The position numbers and the translations under genes were made by a program. A model generated the notes under the pieces. That model saw only the letters and a program-made list of their open reading frames with translations. It was not told the origin of the DNA and did no database searches. This document shows positions 8,367-16,251 of a DNA stretch of 64,000 nucleotides, piece after piece. Source of the stretch: an uncultured Rubripirellula sp. (GTDB lineage: Bacteria > Planctomycetota > Planctomycetia > Pirellulales > Pirellulaceae); the NCBI GenBank assembly GCA_938045805.1, contig CALIBL010000032.1:32997-96996 (forward strand). Reading direction: 5' to 3'. Each line of letters starts with the position of its first letter. The first letter of the stretch is position 1.

Positions 8367-8501
8367 GGTGTCAGCATCGCTGGAAGTTAGCGGGGAGAAA
8401 CTTTGATCAAGTTCCGAAGCTAGACTCAAGACCAAGACACTTGAGCCGAACCGCTAAAAATTCAGTCGATGCCGAGTGAAGCGGAGACTGTCTTGGACGA
8501 T

Positions 8502-9167
8502 TCAAGAATCCGACTGAGTCACACGTCCGTGAATCTCGTGGAGTAACCGCTGTTCCAAGGTTGCATCCCGCCCGAGTGGAATCCAGCCAAGGGTTCTGGG
8601 GCCATCCGTTCGACCACTGGCATGTCGAATCAGAGTGCCATCGTGGCGTTGGCTAGCGGTTCCCTCACTCGCTAGCTGACTCTGATCGGTGTCCTCAATC
8701 TCCTTTTGAACGACGACCTCCAAGGTATATCCACCGCTTGTGGGGCGCAACGTCACGACGGCCCGTCTGCGAATGGACTGCAGCGTGCTTTGCAGCCGCT
8801 CGAAACCGGCAGTCGTGTCCTTTCTCCACGGTTCAAGAATGGAAGCCCCGATCTGATAGCTCGTCTCCAAACGGCCATCGAGCAGTAAACCTTTGGATCG
8901 TTGAACCGGTTGCTCCCGCGCAATTCGAAAGTAATCATCAACGGCATCGACGACTTGAGACCAGACAAACTGATCATCAGCCTCGGGAAGCTCGAGTGGA
9001 TTAGGAACGAAGACCGGTGGTGCCGGATCCGTGAACCGATAAATCAAACTGCCGCAACCTGTCGCTCCGAGCACAGCCAACAACAGCACACCAAGCGAAA
9101 ATTGTTTCGTGAACCTGAGTGCTTGACAGCTTCCGCAGGATAACGATTCCGATGGCAACCCAGTCAT
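8502..9167 (-). CDS. Predicted lipoprotein
   Basis: 221 residues from ATG 9167. A signal sequence ends in a lipobox (LGATGC), followed by a short linker and a soluble domain with no recognised motif; positions 75-170 are predicted mixed alpha/beta. Its start follows the stop of the prolyl-isomerase gene by four bases, so the two are almost certainly cotranscribed and may act together in envelope protein handling. An in-frame extension reaches 9248 inside the upstream gene and is unlikely. Confidence 0.72.
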   Translation of the reverse strand: MTGLPSESLSCGSCQALRFTKQFSLGVLLLAVLGATGCGSLIYRFTDPAPPVFVPNPLELPEADDQFVWSQVVDAVDDYFRIAREQPVQRSKGLLLDGRLETSYQIGASILEPWRKDTTAGFERLQSTLQSIRRRAVVTLRPTSGGYTLEVVVQKEIEDTDQSQLASEGTASQRHDGTLIRHASGRTDGPRTLGWIPLGRDATLEQRLLHEIHGRVTQSDS

Positions 9168-9171
9168 TGGC

Positions 9172-10362
9172 CTACCTCCGAGTCGCTGAACGGGTATAGC
9201 GATCCGCAATACTCGCTGGAAGTGGCTGGGCCCCCGGGGTGTCTTCATGGAACAGGGACCACACAGGAATCATCACTTGCATCTCATCAAGGACTTCCTC
9301 CTGGCTCTCTGATATTTTCTGTTCACGGAGGGTTGAACGGATGGTGTCTTGTACCTCACTCAGCGGTACGACACCTGCTTCCTGTCGATCCAATACCCGA
9401 ACGATGTGATATCCCTGCTCGTCTTCGATAATCTCACTCATGGCGTTGAGCGGAATTGAAAAAACCTGTTGATCGATTGCATCGGAAGCGAGTGCGCCTT
9501 TGCTCGTCCAATCGTGAAGCCCTCCCCTACTCGCAAAAGGCTCCTGACTCTTTTCTTTCGCGACGGCCTGCATGCTCCCGCCAAAATACGCTTCACGCCC
9601 CATTTCCCAAATTGCAGCGTGCGCCGATTCACGATCCTTGAAACGCTCAAATAGCACCGAGAGTTGCTCCCACTTCGCTCGGGTGGGACGCTGAAATTCA
9701 TTGGCGTGAGTCTGATAGTATTCGTTGATTTCAGAAACGGTGACGTTCGGCTCCCGATTCACTTTGCTGCGAATATAAAGGTGCCCGAGCATTGCATCCA
9801 TGAACTCTCGTTGGCGCATCGCGAGCGAACTACCCTTCTCTCTCAGCAAGGTGTCCAGTTCCGCTAGATCCTCAACTTTGTACTGTTTTCGAAGTTCCGG
9901 GACTTCGGTCTCGAAGAACATTTGGCGAGCCCGCATGGTCAACTTAGCATCGGCCTCTTCACGTTTTTCGGCAGCCTGCGTCCCCACTTGATCCAGTAAA
10001 AACGCCTCTCGCATCATCTTTGTTTGGATCGTCTGCTGCAACAAACTTCGGGTCAGACGAGCACGTGCCATATCGAGTTCGGCCTTCGGGAATTGTCGGC
10101 CGCTTCTGGCGATTGCTTCGTTGAGTTGTGCCTCGACCTTGCTCGAAACATCACCCATCAGGATCGGAGTCTGACCGACATAGGCGATAATCGCAGCGGG
10201 GTCTTCCGGTAGAGTGATCGCAAAGGACGCTTTCGCTTCCTGCTTCGGTTCTAAATTTTGGTCCGATAACGTGGAAGTGACCTGCCCCGATGCGAGTCCA
10301 CCGCAAAGGCAGACCGGCATGAGCAAGAATCTGAGCAATCGGCTCTGAACCAGCATCGGCAT
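9172..10362 (-). CDS. Exported peptidyl-prolyl isomerase (SurA/PrsA-like)
   Basis: 396 residues. A signal peptide (LLRFLLMPVCLCGGLASG) is followed by a SurA-type N-terminal helical chaperone region (AYVGQTPILMGDVSS, then long helices) and a parvulin domain around residues 230-345, recognisable by FASRGGLHDWTSKG and EIIEDEQGYHIVRVLD. Such proteins assist folding of outer-membrane or secreted proteins in the periplasm. The frame runs upstream to 10572, but ATG 10362 places the signal peptide correctly and has a GGA about eight bases upstream. First gene of a two-gene unit with the lipoprotein. Confidence 0.85.
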   Translation of the reverse strand: MPMLVQSRLLRFLLMPVCLCGGLASGQVTSTLSDQNLEPKQEAKASFAITLPEDPAAIIAYVGQTPILMGDVSSKVEAQLNEAIARSGRQFPKAELDMARARLTRSLLQQTIQTKMMREAFLLDQVGTQAAEKREEADAKLTMRARQMFFETEVPELRKQYKVEDLAELDTLLREKGSSLAMRQREFMDAMLGHLYIRSKVNREPNVTVSEINEYYQTHANEFQRPTRAKWEQLSVLFERFKDRESAHAAIWEMGREAYFGGSMQAVAKEKSQEPFASRGGLHDWTSKGALASDAIDQQVFSIPLNAMSEIIEDEQGYHIVRVLDRQEAGVVPLSEVQDTIRSTLREQKISESQEEVLDEMQVMIPVWSLFHEDTPGAQPLPASIADRYTRSATRR

Positions 10363-10681
10363 TCGGCGATCCGTAAAAAAAGATAGCAACTCAAACGTCC
10401 CCCAATCGAGACCCATGTAGTTGGCTTGTAGTGCGAGCAAGGGGAGAAAGGCAAGGCTGATCTGCGGGAGACCGCTGCCGAGCTGCGCACAAAGATCCGA
10501 CCTTTCGGCGAGCCTACCTGATTTCGTATCGTCTCGATGTCGGTGGAAATGGAAAGGGAGGCGATTTGGCAAAGCAGATGCTCCGAAGCATTGTCGCTAA
10601 TGGAATCGAGTATTGCTTTTCAATCTCAAGTGAAACTGTACGCCCCCTCGTCACATTCGATGTGGCAAAAGGATCTTCGCC
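10363..10681. other. Gene-free stretch
   Basis: About 320 bases between the divergent prolyl-isomerase and PAP2 genes. The frames here lack recognisable domains. It must contain both promoters; none is obvious by eye. Confidence 0.45.
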
Positions 10682-11593
10682 ATGGCCAGCGAGCTGCCAC
10701 CGATCGAACCACGCAGGCTGCATGCGATGCACCATCGCCCTTCGCATGCTGAAGCTGCTCGCTTCCGACTCGGTACGCTACTCTGGTTTGCAGCGATCAC
10801 TCTGCTCTTGGTTCCAATGGCGACCCTTCTGGATATACCCATTGCGAAGTGGTTTGCGGAAAAGCCGTTGCCAAACTGGGTTGGTCTGACACTGGAGGGA
10901 TTACTCTATTACGCGCACGGGACAGGAATCACGCTGATCCTTATCGCCCTTTTGATTTTTGCTCCATCCAAACGCTGGCACATTCCAAGATTGGCAGTGT
11001 TAGCAGCGGGCGGTGGTGCCGTTTCGACTCTCACCAAAATGTTTGTCCTTCGGCCTCGCCCCAATTCATTGTTACTCAGCAGCGCTACAAATGACCACGC
11101 ATGGATCTGGTCCTTCGATTGGACATTGAGCCACATTGTCGACTTCGAACCCAGCTCGCGTGCCTTCCCCAGCGCTTACCTGGCCACTGCCGCCGCTCTA
11201 ACTGTTGGCCTCTGCACCCTCTACCCCAAGGCTAGATGGGTCTTTGCCACCCTCTGTTTTGGCACCCTGATGCAACGCCTCTACTGCGGCTCACATTTCC
11301 TCAGTGACCTTTTTGGCTCCGCAGCGATTGGTCTTGGGTGGACCTATGTTTGCTACCATCCAAGCCTGATGGGCTCCCTCTTCGAGAAAATCGAAAGTGA
11401 CGACGCTACCGAAAAGAGATCTCGGATGATCCACTCTTCCACTGCAAGCGATTTCGTCCCACAAGCAAGCACGAATGCTGGTGGGTTAGAAGTGAAAAAG
11501 TTAAGGGAAGAGTCAACCGCCTCGTCGCAATCACCGCCGAGCACGACGCCAGAGAATCAACAGCCTGAATCGCCGGCACGTCGAGTGGCATAA
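10682..11593 (+). CDS. PAP2-family membrane protein with altered active site
   Basis: 303 residues with about five or six membrane segments, then a hydrophilic, Ser/Thr-rich tail of about 75 residues. The three PAP2 phosphatase motifs are recognisable: KMFVLRPRP (motif 1), FPSAY where the family has PSGH (motif 2), and RLYCGSHFLSD (motif 3). The nucleophilic His of motif 3 is kept, but the motif 2 His is Tyr. Family members dephosphorylate lipid phosphates such as undecaprenyl pyrophosphate at the membrane; this one may be inactive or altered. ATG start has AAGGA nine bases upstream. Confidence 0.83.
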   Translation: MASELPPIEPRRLHAMHHRPSHAEAARFRLGTLLWFAAITLLLVPMATLLDIPIAKWFAEKPLPNWVGLTLEGLLYYAHGTGITLILIALLIFAPSKRWHIPRLAVLAAGGGAVSTLTKMFVLRPRPNSLLLSSATNDHAWIWSFDWTLSHIVDFEPSSRAFPSAYLATAAALTVGLCTLYPKARWVFATLCFGTLMQRLYCGSHFLSDLFGSAAIGLGWTYVCYHPSLMGSLFEKIESDDATEKRSRMIHSSTASDFVPQASTNAGGLEVKKLREESTASSQSPPSTTPENQQPESPARRVA

Positions 11594-11654
11594 CCGAGTA
11601 AACTCGGCGGTACGATCGAGCAAGGCTCACAACTGCTGAGTCCTCATCACCTCA

Positions 11655-12191
11655 TCACTCGGCTGCCTGATGCAGTCGTTGCCGCAGAAACGGAATGATT
11701 TCTCGGGGGACGAACTTGGCCAATTGATCATCGTCATCACTTAGCGCCGCGATCTGCTTCAGCAACGAACTGCTGACGTGTGAATACTGCTCCGCTGCCA
11801 TCAAGAAGACGGTTTCGATCTCAGGATCCAGTTGCTGATTGGCCATCATCATGGTGAATTCACCCGCAATATCGGTCAGCGGCCGGATCCCACGGACCAT
11901 CACACGAGCACCAATGCTTCGCACAAAATCGACCGCGAGCCCGTTAAAAACGGAGACTTGGACATTTTCTAGACGTCCCGTTACACGTCTCACTAGGTCC
12001 ACTCGCTGATCCGGCTCAAATAGAGACCGCTTATCCGCGTTGATACCAATCCCAATGACCAACTGATCAAACAGGGGCGCCGCCCGCTCAATGATGTGCA
12101 AATGCCCCAGAGTGACCGGATCAAACGACCCCGTGTAAACGGCAGTTCTAGCCACGGAGGCAATGCCCGAAAGTGATTGAGTGGATGTCAT
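11655..12191 (-). CDS. coaD: Pantetheine-phosphate adenylyltransferase
   Basis: 178 residues. The nucleotidyltransferase signature TGSFDPVTLGHL (T/HxGH) and the motifs VMVRGIRPLTDI, AEQYSHVSSSLLKQIA identify CoaD, which transfers AMP from ATP to 4'-phosphopantetheine to give dephospho-CoA, the fourth step of CoA synthesis. Cytoplasmic hexamer in the family. The N-terminal 12 residues and a short Asp run (SDDDDQ) exceed the E. coli protein. The class V aminotransferase gene ends 69 bases upstream on the same strand, so cotranscription is possible. Confidence 0.95.
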   Translation of the reverse strand: MTSTQSLSGIASVARTAVYTGSFDPVTLGHLHIIERAAPLFDQLVIGIGINADKRSLFEPDQRVDLVRRVTGRLENVQVSVFNGLAVDFVRSIGARVMVRGIRPLTDIAGEFTMMMANQQLDPEIETVFLMAAEQYSHVSSSLLKQIAALSDDDDQLAKFVPREIIPFLRQRLHQAAE

Positions 12192-12260
12192 CGTTCAAGA
12201 TTCAAAAAATGAAAAAAACAGCTTAAAAGACCAAAGCACGCCCCTAACTGGTTGTCACGC

Positions 12261-13472
12261 TTACAAATGATCCGAAACAACACGAATCAATCGCTCAAGG
12301 TCCGCCTCATCATTGTAAGCATGAACACTGGCTCTGACGCCTCCATCGCGACAACTTAATACGACCTGCTTCTCCAGAGCCGCTTTCCGAAACGCTCCGG
12401 GATCAATCCCCGGAAGATCAAATGTGACAATCCCACTCCGATGCTCAAGTTTCTCGCTCATTCGCGTCTTGATCCCCAATGCATCTAAACGCGACTCAAG
12501 GATCTCGGCAAGAGACAGAATTCGCTCCGCAATAGCATCACTGCCGTGCTCGGTTCGAACCCGTAAGAACAAATCGAGTGACGCGCTCAGAGCAGCTGCG
12601 CCAAGCATGTTGGCCGATCCACCTTCGAATCGACTCGCTGCATCACGCAATTTAAATTCCGGCTTGGAGTAGTTGAACGCGTTTTTCACGCTGTTCCAAC
12701 CCACCTGCCCACAACGCAGTCGATCGAGGTAAGGGCGTCTAATCATGGTGACACCGAGTCCCTCCGGCCCAAGCAACCATTTGTGGCCGTCAGCCGCTAG
12801 GAAATCGACCGGCGTTTGCCGAAGATCGAGCGAATAGATTCCCAGCCCCTGAATCGCGTCTAAAAAGACCAGAACCCCACGGCGATGAGCCTCATCCACC
12901 AATCGCTGTAAATCGATCCTGAATCCACTTGCGTAGCCCACCCAGCTCACAGCGATCATTCGGGTTTTGGCATCTATCCGATCCAAAAGATCATCAATCA
13001 CCACTTCGCTGCCCCGACGCGGAACACAACGCACCTCCACTCCTCTAACGGCCTGATTTTTCCAAGGGAAAAGGTTGCTTGGAAATTCCCCCTCGGGAAG
13101 GATGATGTTATCGCCCTGGGTCCATGGCCAGCCCTCTGCGACTAAATTCACACCGCTTGTGGTGTTTGGAACTAAGCAGATTTCTGCAGAATCTGCGTGA
13201 ATCAGTTCCCGAAACTGCTCCCTGACCCGTTCTGAGGTCGCTGCCCACTGGGGCCAGTTGTAGTCCCCGTTGGCGGAAGCATCGCCCACAAAGTCTCGCG
13301 CCGCTGCGGCTGCGGGACCACTTAGTGGAGAAACCGCCGCATGATCGAAATAGGCCCAACGGTCGGCAACAGGCATCTGTGTCCGCCACCACCGCCAAGG
13401 CTCTTCCCGAAGGAGCGGATCCGTTTCATTGCGGTTTTTTGCTTCTGGTGTCCCACTTGCCGTTTTTTTCAT
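12261..13472 (-). CDS. Class V aminotransferase (cysteine-desulfurase-like)
   Basis: 403 residues of fold-type I, class V. Motifs: FDHAAVSPLS near the N terminus; PNTTSGVN; the PLP lysine in AADGHKWLLGPEGLG; FEGGSANM later. This pattern fits the branch that includes kynureninase-, isopenicillin-epimerase- and SufS-like enzymes rather than a housekeeping IscS; it lacks the obvious Cys-loop of IscS. Cytoplasmic. Precedes coaD. Substrate unknown. Confidence 0.87.
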   Translation of the reverse strand: MKKTASGTPEAKNRNETDPLLREEPWRWWRTQMPVADRWAYFDHAAVSPLSGPAAAAARDFVGDASANGDYNWPQWAATSERVREQFRELIHADSAEICLVPNTTSGVNLVAEGWPWTQGDNIILPEGEFPSNLFPWKNQAVRGVEVRCVPRRGSEVVIDDLLDRIDAKTRMIAVSWVGYASGFRIDLQRLVDEAHRRGVLVFLDAIQGLGIYSLDLRQTPVDFLAADGHKWLLGPEGLGVTMIRRPYLDRLRCGQVGWNSVKNAFNYSKPEFKLRDAASRFEGGSANMLGAAALSASLDLFLRVRTEHGSDAIAERILSLAEILESRLDALGIKTRMSEKLEHRSGIVTFDLPGIDPGAFRKAALEKQVVLSCRDGGVRASVHAYNDEADLERLIRVVSDHL

Positions 13473-13660
13473 CTATGATTCTCGGATTAAACTACGTTAA
13501 GGACGGATTTATCGCTACAGAAGGCCATTCATCCCGTCATCCTCGGCTACCCCAATGGGATGGCATGGGAAATGTTGCGAGTTCCAACTATACTGCGGCG
13601 GTGAGTAACGATAAGTTCGTGAGTCTTTTCCTTTTTTCCGTCTGTCTGGCGAGGTGATTG

Positions 13661-13864
13661 ATGCCCAAGGCGCTCTGTCTCATTAGCCTTGTAGCGTCGA
13701 TATTGATCGTCGTTTTATTTCTCCTCGATGCCGCTGCAGGCATGCTGGGGATGACCGACTTTGCGCCACTTCGTTCGGCGAATCTAACCATGGACATCGT
13801 CTTCGTCATCATGGCTGGAACGATGATCTACCTGAGCTGGTCCACCTACCGCGAGCAGCGTTAG
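13661..13864 (+). CDS. Small two-helix membrane protein
   Basis: 67 residues: a hydrophobic helix at about 4-25 (CLISLVASILIVVLFLLDAA), a loop with FAPLRSANLTMD, a second helix (IVFVIMAGTMIYLSW) and a basic end YREQR. From memory, similar short proteins of this layout occur in many planctomycetes, with unknown function. ATG 13661 is preceded by GAGGTG; an upstream TTG at 13658 is less likely. A leftward open frame (13809-14078) overlaps its end. Confidence 0.65.
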   Translation: MPKALCLISLVASILIVVLFLLDAAAGMLGMTDFAPLRSANLTMDIVFVIMAGTMIYLSWSTYREQR

Positions 13865-14078
13865 CATACTGCATCGCTGTGTCCCTCTGAATCACTGGCT
13901 CCTCTGAGATGACGGTGCCCTCAATGATCACTGGGGTTGATCGCGATCTTTCTGAACGCACTTTTGCGGAGATACCGTATTCCTCCATCTTCTTTTCTTT
14001 CGGCCGCTTGCAGAAGGTGTTCAGCACCGATCTGCCTGAGGCGTCCACAGCCTCCTTTCTATCGGTCGCGACCACCAA
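13809..14078 (-). CDS. Uncertain hypothetical protein
   Basis: A leftward 89-residue frame with coding-like codon use in its middle (KVRSERSRSTPVIIEGTVIS). It starts with GTG, has no recognised domain, and overlaps the last 56 bases of the small membrane-protein gene. It may be a real small gene or a chance frame. Confidence 0.25.
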   Translation of the reverse strand: MVVATDRKEAVDASGRSVLNTFCKRPKEKKMEEYGISAKVRSERSRSTPVIIEGTVISEEPVIQRDTAMQYANAARGRWTSSGRSSFQP

Positions 14079-14154
14079 ACGCTGACGTTAAACTAGCGGT
14101 GTTCATTCTATAAGAAGTTCACTCTGCTGGATTTCCTCTCCAGAAAGGTTGCAG

Positions 14155-15483
14155 ATGGCACGTAAACAGACACGTCGTGAGTTTCATCGTCTAGCGGGCA
14201 GCGGACTTCTAGCGGGTCTTAGCGGTGTTTCAGCAATGATCCCGGATCGTCTACGAGGACAAACAACAGAAACCTCTACCGGTGAACTCGAAACGTTTGT
14301 CCCGGCACGTCAGATCACCAAAGGCCCTAAGCATCACTGGTTCGGCTACTACGACAAACGCGCATTTGATCCAACAAACCGTTACGTACTCAGTAACCAA
14401 GTTGATTTTGAAGGCCGAGCCCCTAGTGGCGACGACGAGATCGGCGTTGGAATCGTTGACCTTGAGAATAACGACTCTTGGCGGACACTAGGAACTAGCC
14501 GTTCATGGGGCTGGCAACAGGGCTGCATGCTTCAGTGGCTTGGCCCAAACGGAGACCGGGTGATGTGGAATGATCGCCAAGACGATCAATTCGTCTGCCG
14601 CATCTTCTCCATGCGGGACGGCTCAGTCAAAACCCTTCCTCGTCCTATCTACACAATCTCGCAGGATGGAAAAACCGGTTTATCGGTAGACTTTCGACGG
14701 ATCGACAACCTCCGTCCAGGCTACGGCTACGATGGCCTTGCGGATCCAAACGTTCACCTTCGAGCGCCGGAAGACTCGGGGATTTGGCGTGTCGATATGG
14801 AAACCGGAGAATCACAACTGATCCTATCGTTAGCTGAAGTGGCAAAACTCGCTTGGCCTGATGGCAGTCAGCACGAGGATGCTTGGCATTACTTCAATCA
14901 TCTTCTGATCAATCCGTCAGGAGACCGCTTTATTGTCCTCCACCGATACCGCCCAAAATTTGACCCAAAGAGCCTTCAATTCGAAGGTGGCTTTGTGACT
15001 CGAATGCTCACCGCAAACATGGATGGATCGGATCGTTACATCCTTGATCCCAGCGGTTACACCTCGCACTTCATTTGGAAGAACGATCACCAGGTCACGA
15101 TGTGGACGCGTCCCGCAGGTCAAAACAATGGCTTCTATCAGTTCACCGACCAAAGTCGTGAAGTCATTCCCGTGGGGCACAACCAGATGCCGAGCAATGG
15201 ACACAACACCTACCTACCCAACACAAACGGGGACTGGATACTTAACGATACCTATCCAGATCGCCAGACCTCACGCCAAACGGTTTACCTCTACCACGTG
15301 CCCTCCCAGCAACGCTTCGACCTCGGGCACTTTCCCTCACCCAAAAGTTATCGTGGTGAATGGCGTTGTGACACGCACCCACGAAGCAATGACGATGGAA
15401 CGCTGGTAGCAATTGATAGCCCGCACCACTCGGGCAGACAGGTGCACCTGATGGACATCCGAGAGATTTTGGCCAAGGTCTAA
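14155..15483 (+). CDS. Tat-exported beta-propeller protein (TolB / oligogalacturonate-lyase-like)
   Basis: 442 residues. The N terminus has a twin-arginine signal (QTRREFHRLAGSGLLAGL), so the protein is folded before export. The mature part shows repeated beta-propeller elements: HHWFGYYDKRAFDPTNRYVLS, LLINPSGDRFIVLHRYRP, EWRCDTHPRSNDDGTLVAIDS. The His/Asp-rich layout resembles TolB-like propellers and oligogalacturonate lyases, but I cannot assign an activity. ATG 14155 has AGAAAGG upstream; TTG 14149 is a weaker alternative. Isolated gene, convergent with the HNH gene. Confidence 0.78.
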   Translation: MARKQTRREFHRLAGSGLLAGLSGVSAMIPDRLRGQTTETSTGELETFVPARQITKGPKHHWFGYYDKRAFDPTNRYVLSNQVDFEGRAPSGDDEIGVGIVDLENNDSWRTLGTSRSWGWQQGCMLQWLGPNGDRVMWNDRQDDQFVCRIFSMRDGSVKTLPRPIYTISQDGKTGLSVDFRRIDNLRPGYGYDGLADPNVHLRAPEDSGIWRVDMETGESQLILSLAEVAKLAWPDGSQHEDAWHYFNHLLINPSGDRFIVLHRYRPKFDPKSLQFEGGFVTRMLTANMDGSDRYILDPSGYTSHFIWKNDHQVTMWTRPAGQNNGFYQFTDQSREVIPVGHNQMPSNGHNTYLPNTNGDWILNDTYPDRQTSRQTVYLYHVPSQQRFDLGHFPSPKSYRGEWRCDTHPRSNDDGTLVAIDSPHHSGRQVHLMDIREILAKV

Positions 15484-15568
15484 TTCCGGACCAATTTGAG
15501 CGTGCCCCGTCCTCCTTTGCCTGAAGAAGGTTTGCTCCCGTGCCTGAAAAAGATTCACGCAACCAAAA

Positions 15569-15859
15569 TTAGCGTTGTTTCCTAACCCAAGCGACAAACT
15601 TGCTGATCTCGGGATGGGACAGCAGAAGCTCGGTGGAATGATAATAACGCCCCAGCTCCTTTTCCTTGGGAACCAAGCGATGGATGGCACGATGGCAATC
15701 CTTACACAGGGGAACGGTTTGCAGCATCTGCTCACGAGTAAACCGCTTTTGAAACCATTGATTTCGATGGCACATTCGCGGAATCAAATGATGCAGCGTT
15801 GTCGGCTCACGCATCGTTCGCGTGCACAATTCACATTCATATCCCGACTCTGGCGGCAT
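15569..15859 (-). CDS. HNH-endonuclease-like small protein
   Basis: About 96 residues. The zinc-binding cysteines and HNH core are visible: CELC near the N terminus, LHHLIPR, N/W around MCHRNQW, and CKDCHRAIHRLV. This is the layout of HNH family proteins that bind DNA with a beta-beta-alpha metal finger. Whether it cuts DNA is unknown. No restriction or phage genes are near, so it is probably a chromosomal orphan. ATG 15859 or GTG 15865 is the start. Confidence 0.7.
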   Translation of the reverse strand: MPPESGYECELCTRTMREPTTLHHLIPRMCHRNQWFQKRFTREQMLQTVPLCKDCHRAIHRLVPKEKELGRYYHSTELLLSHPEISKFVAWVRKQR

Positions 15860-16251
15860 CGACACTGCTCGGCGTTATCGACTCGAAGACGGCTGAAGTA
15901 ACTCTAAAGCTGCTGCAACCATGGTTCGGATTCCTTTCTCCAACCCCTCCTCCGCGTCATGGTAGTAAAGCGCACGGTGGAGTGACGGAGGCGAGACTCC
16001 TAAATATATCCGAGAAACCTATCCAGCAATCCCCGCGGTGAACTTTTTCACGAGCCATGGAACCGTGGTGTCGGCCCAGCGAAGGAGAACCGGTCCGCTG
16101 GCAACTGGTACCCATTCAAATTTCTTTTTTATTTTTCAAAACCATTTCAAGACCCCGCTCGTCAGTCTTCCGTGCGACGAACAATCTCAGTGATACATTC
16201 GCCGGTAACCTTGACCAACTCAGTGCTTTCCCAAAGCCCAAAGGTGATGAG
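15860..16251. other. Gene-free stretch
   Basis: About 390 bases between the leftward HNH gene and the rightward VWA gene. An upstream extension of the VWA frame to 16057 is not credible as protein. I see no RNA gene or repeat. Confidence 0.45.

Larger units (their letters stand above)
8176..8501. other. Gene-free stretch with inverted repeats
   Basis: About 325 bases without a coding frame, between two leftward genes. It contains the palindrome at 8268-8280 and a cluster at 8330-8366, both built on GTAAG/CTTAC. It should hold the promoter of the small gene at 7828-8127. Confidence 0.5.

Noticed and set aside
10363..10572. Upstream extension of the prolyl isomerase
   Set aside because: It would put the signal peptide 70 residues inside the protein.
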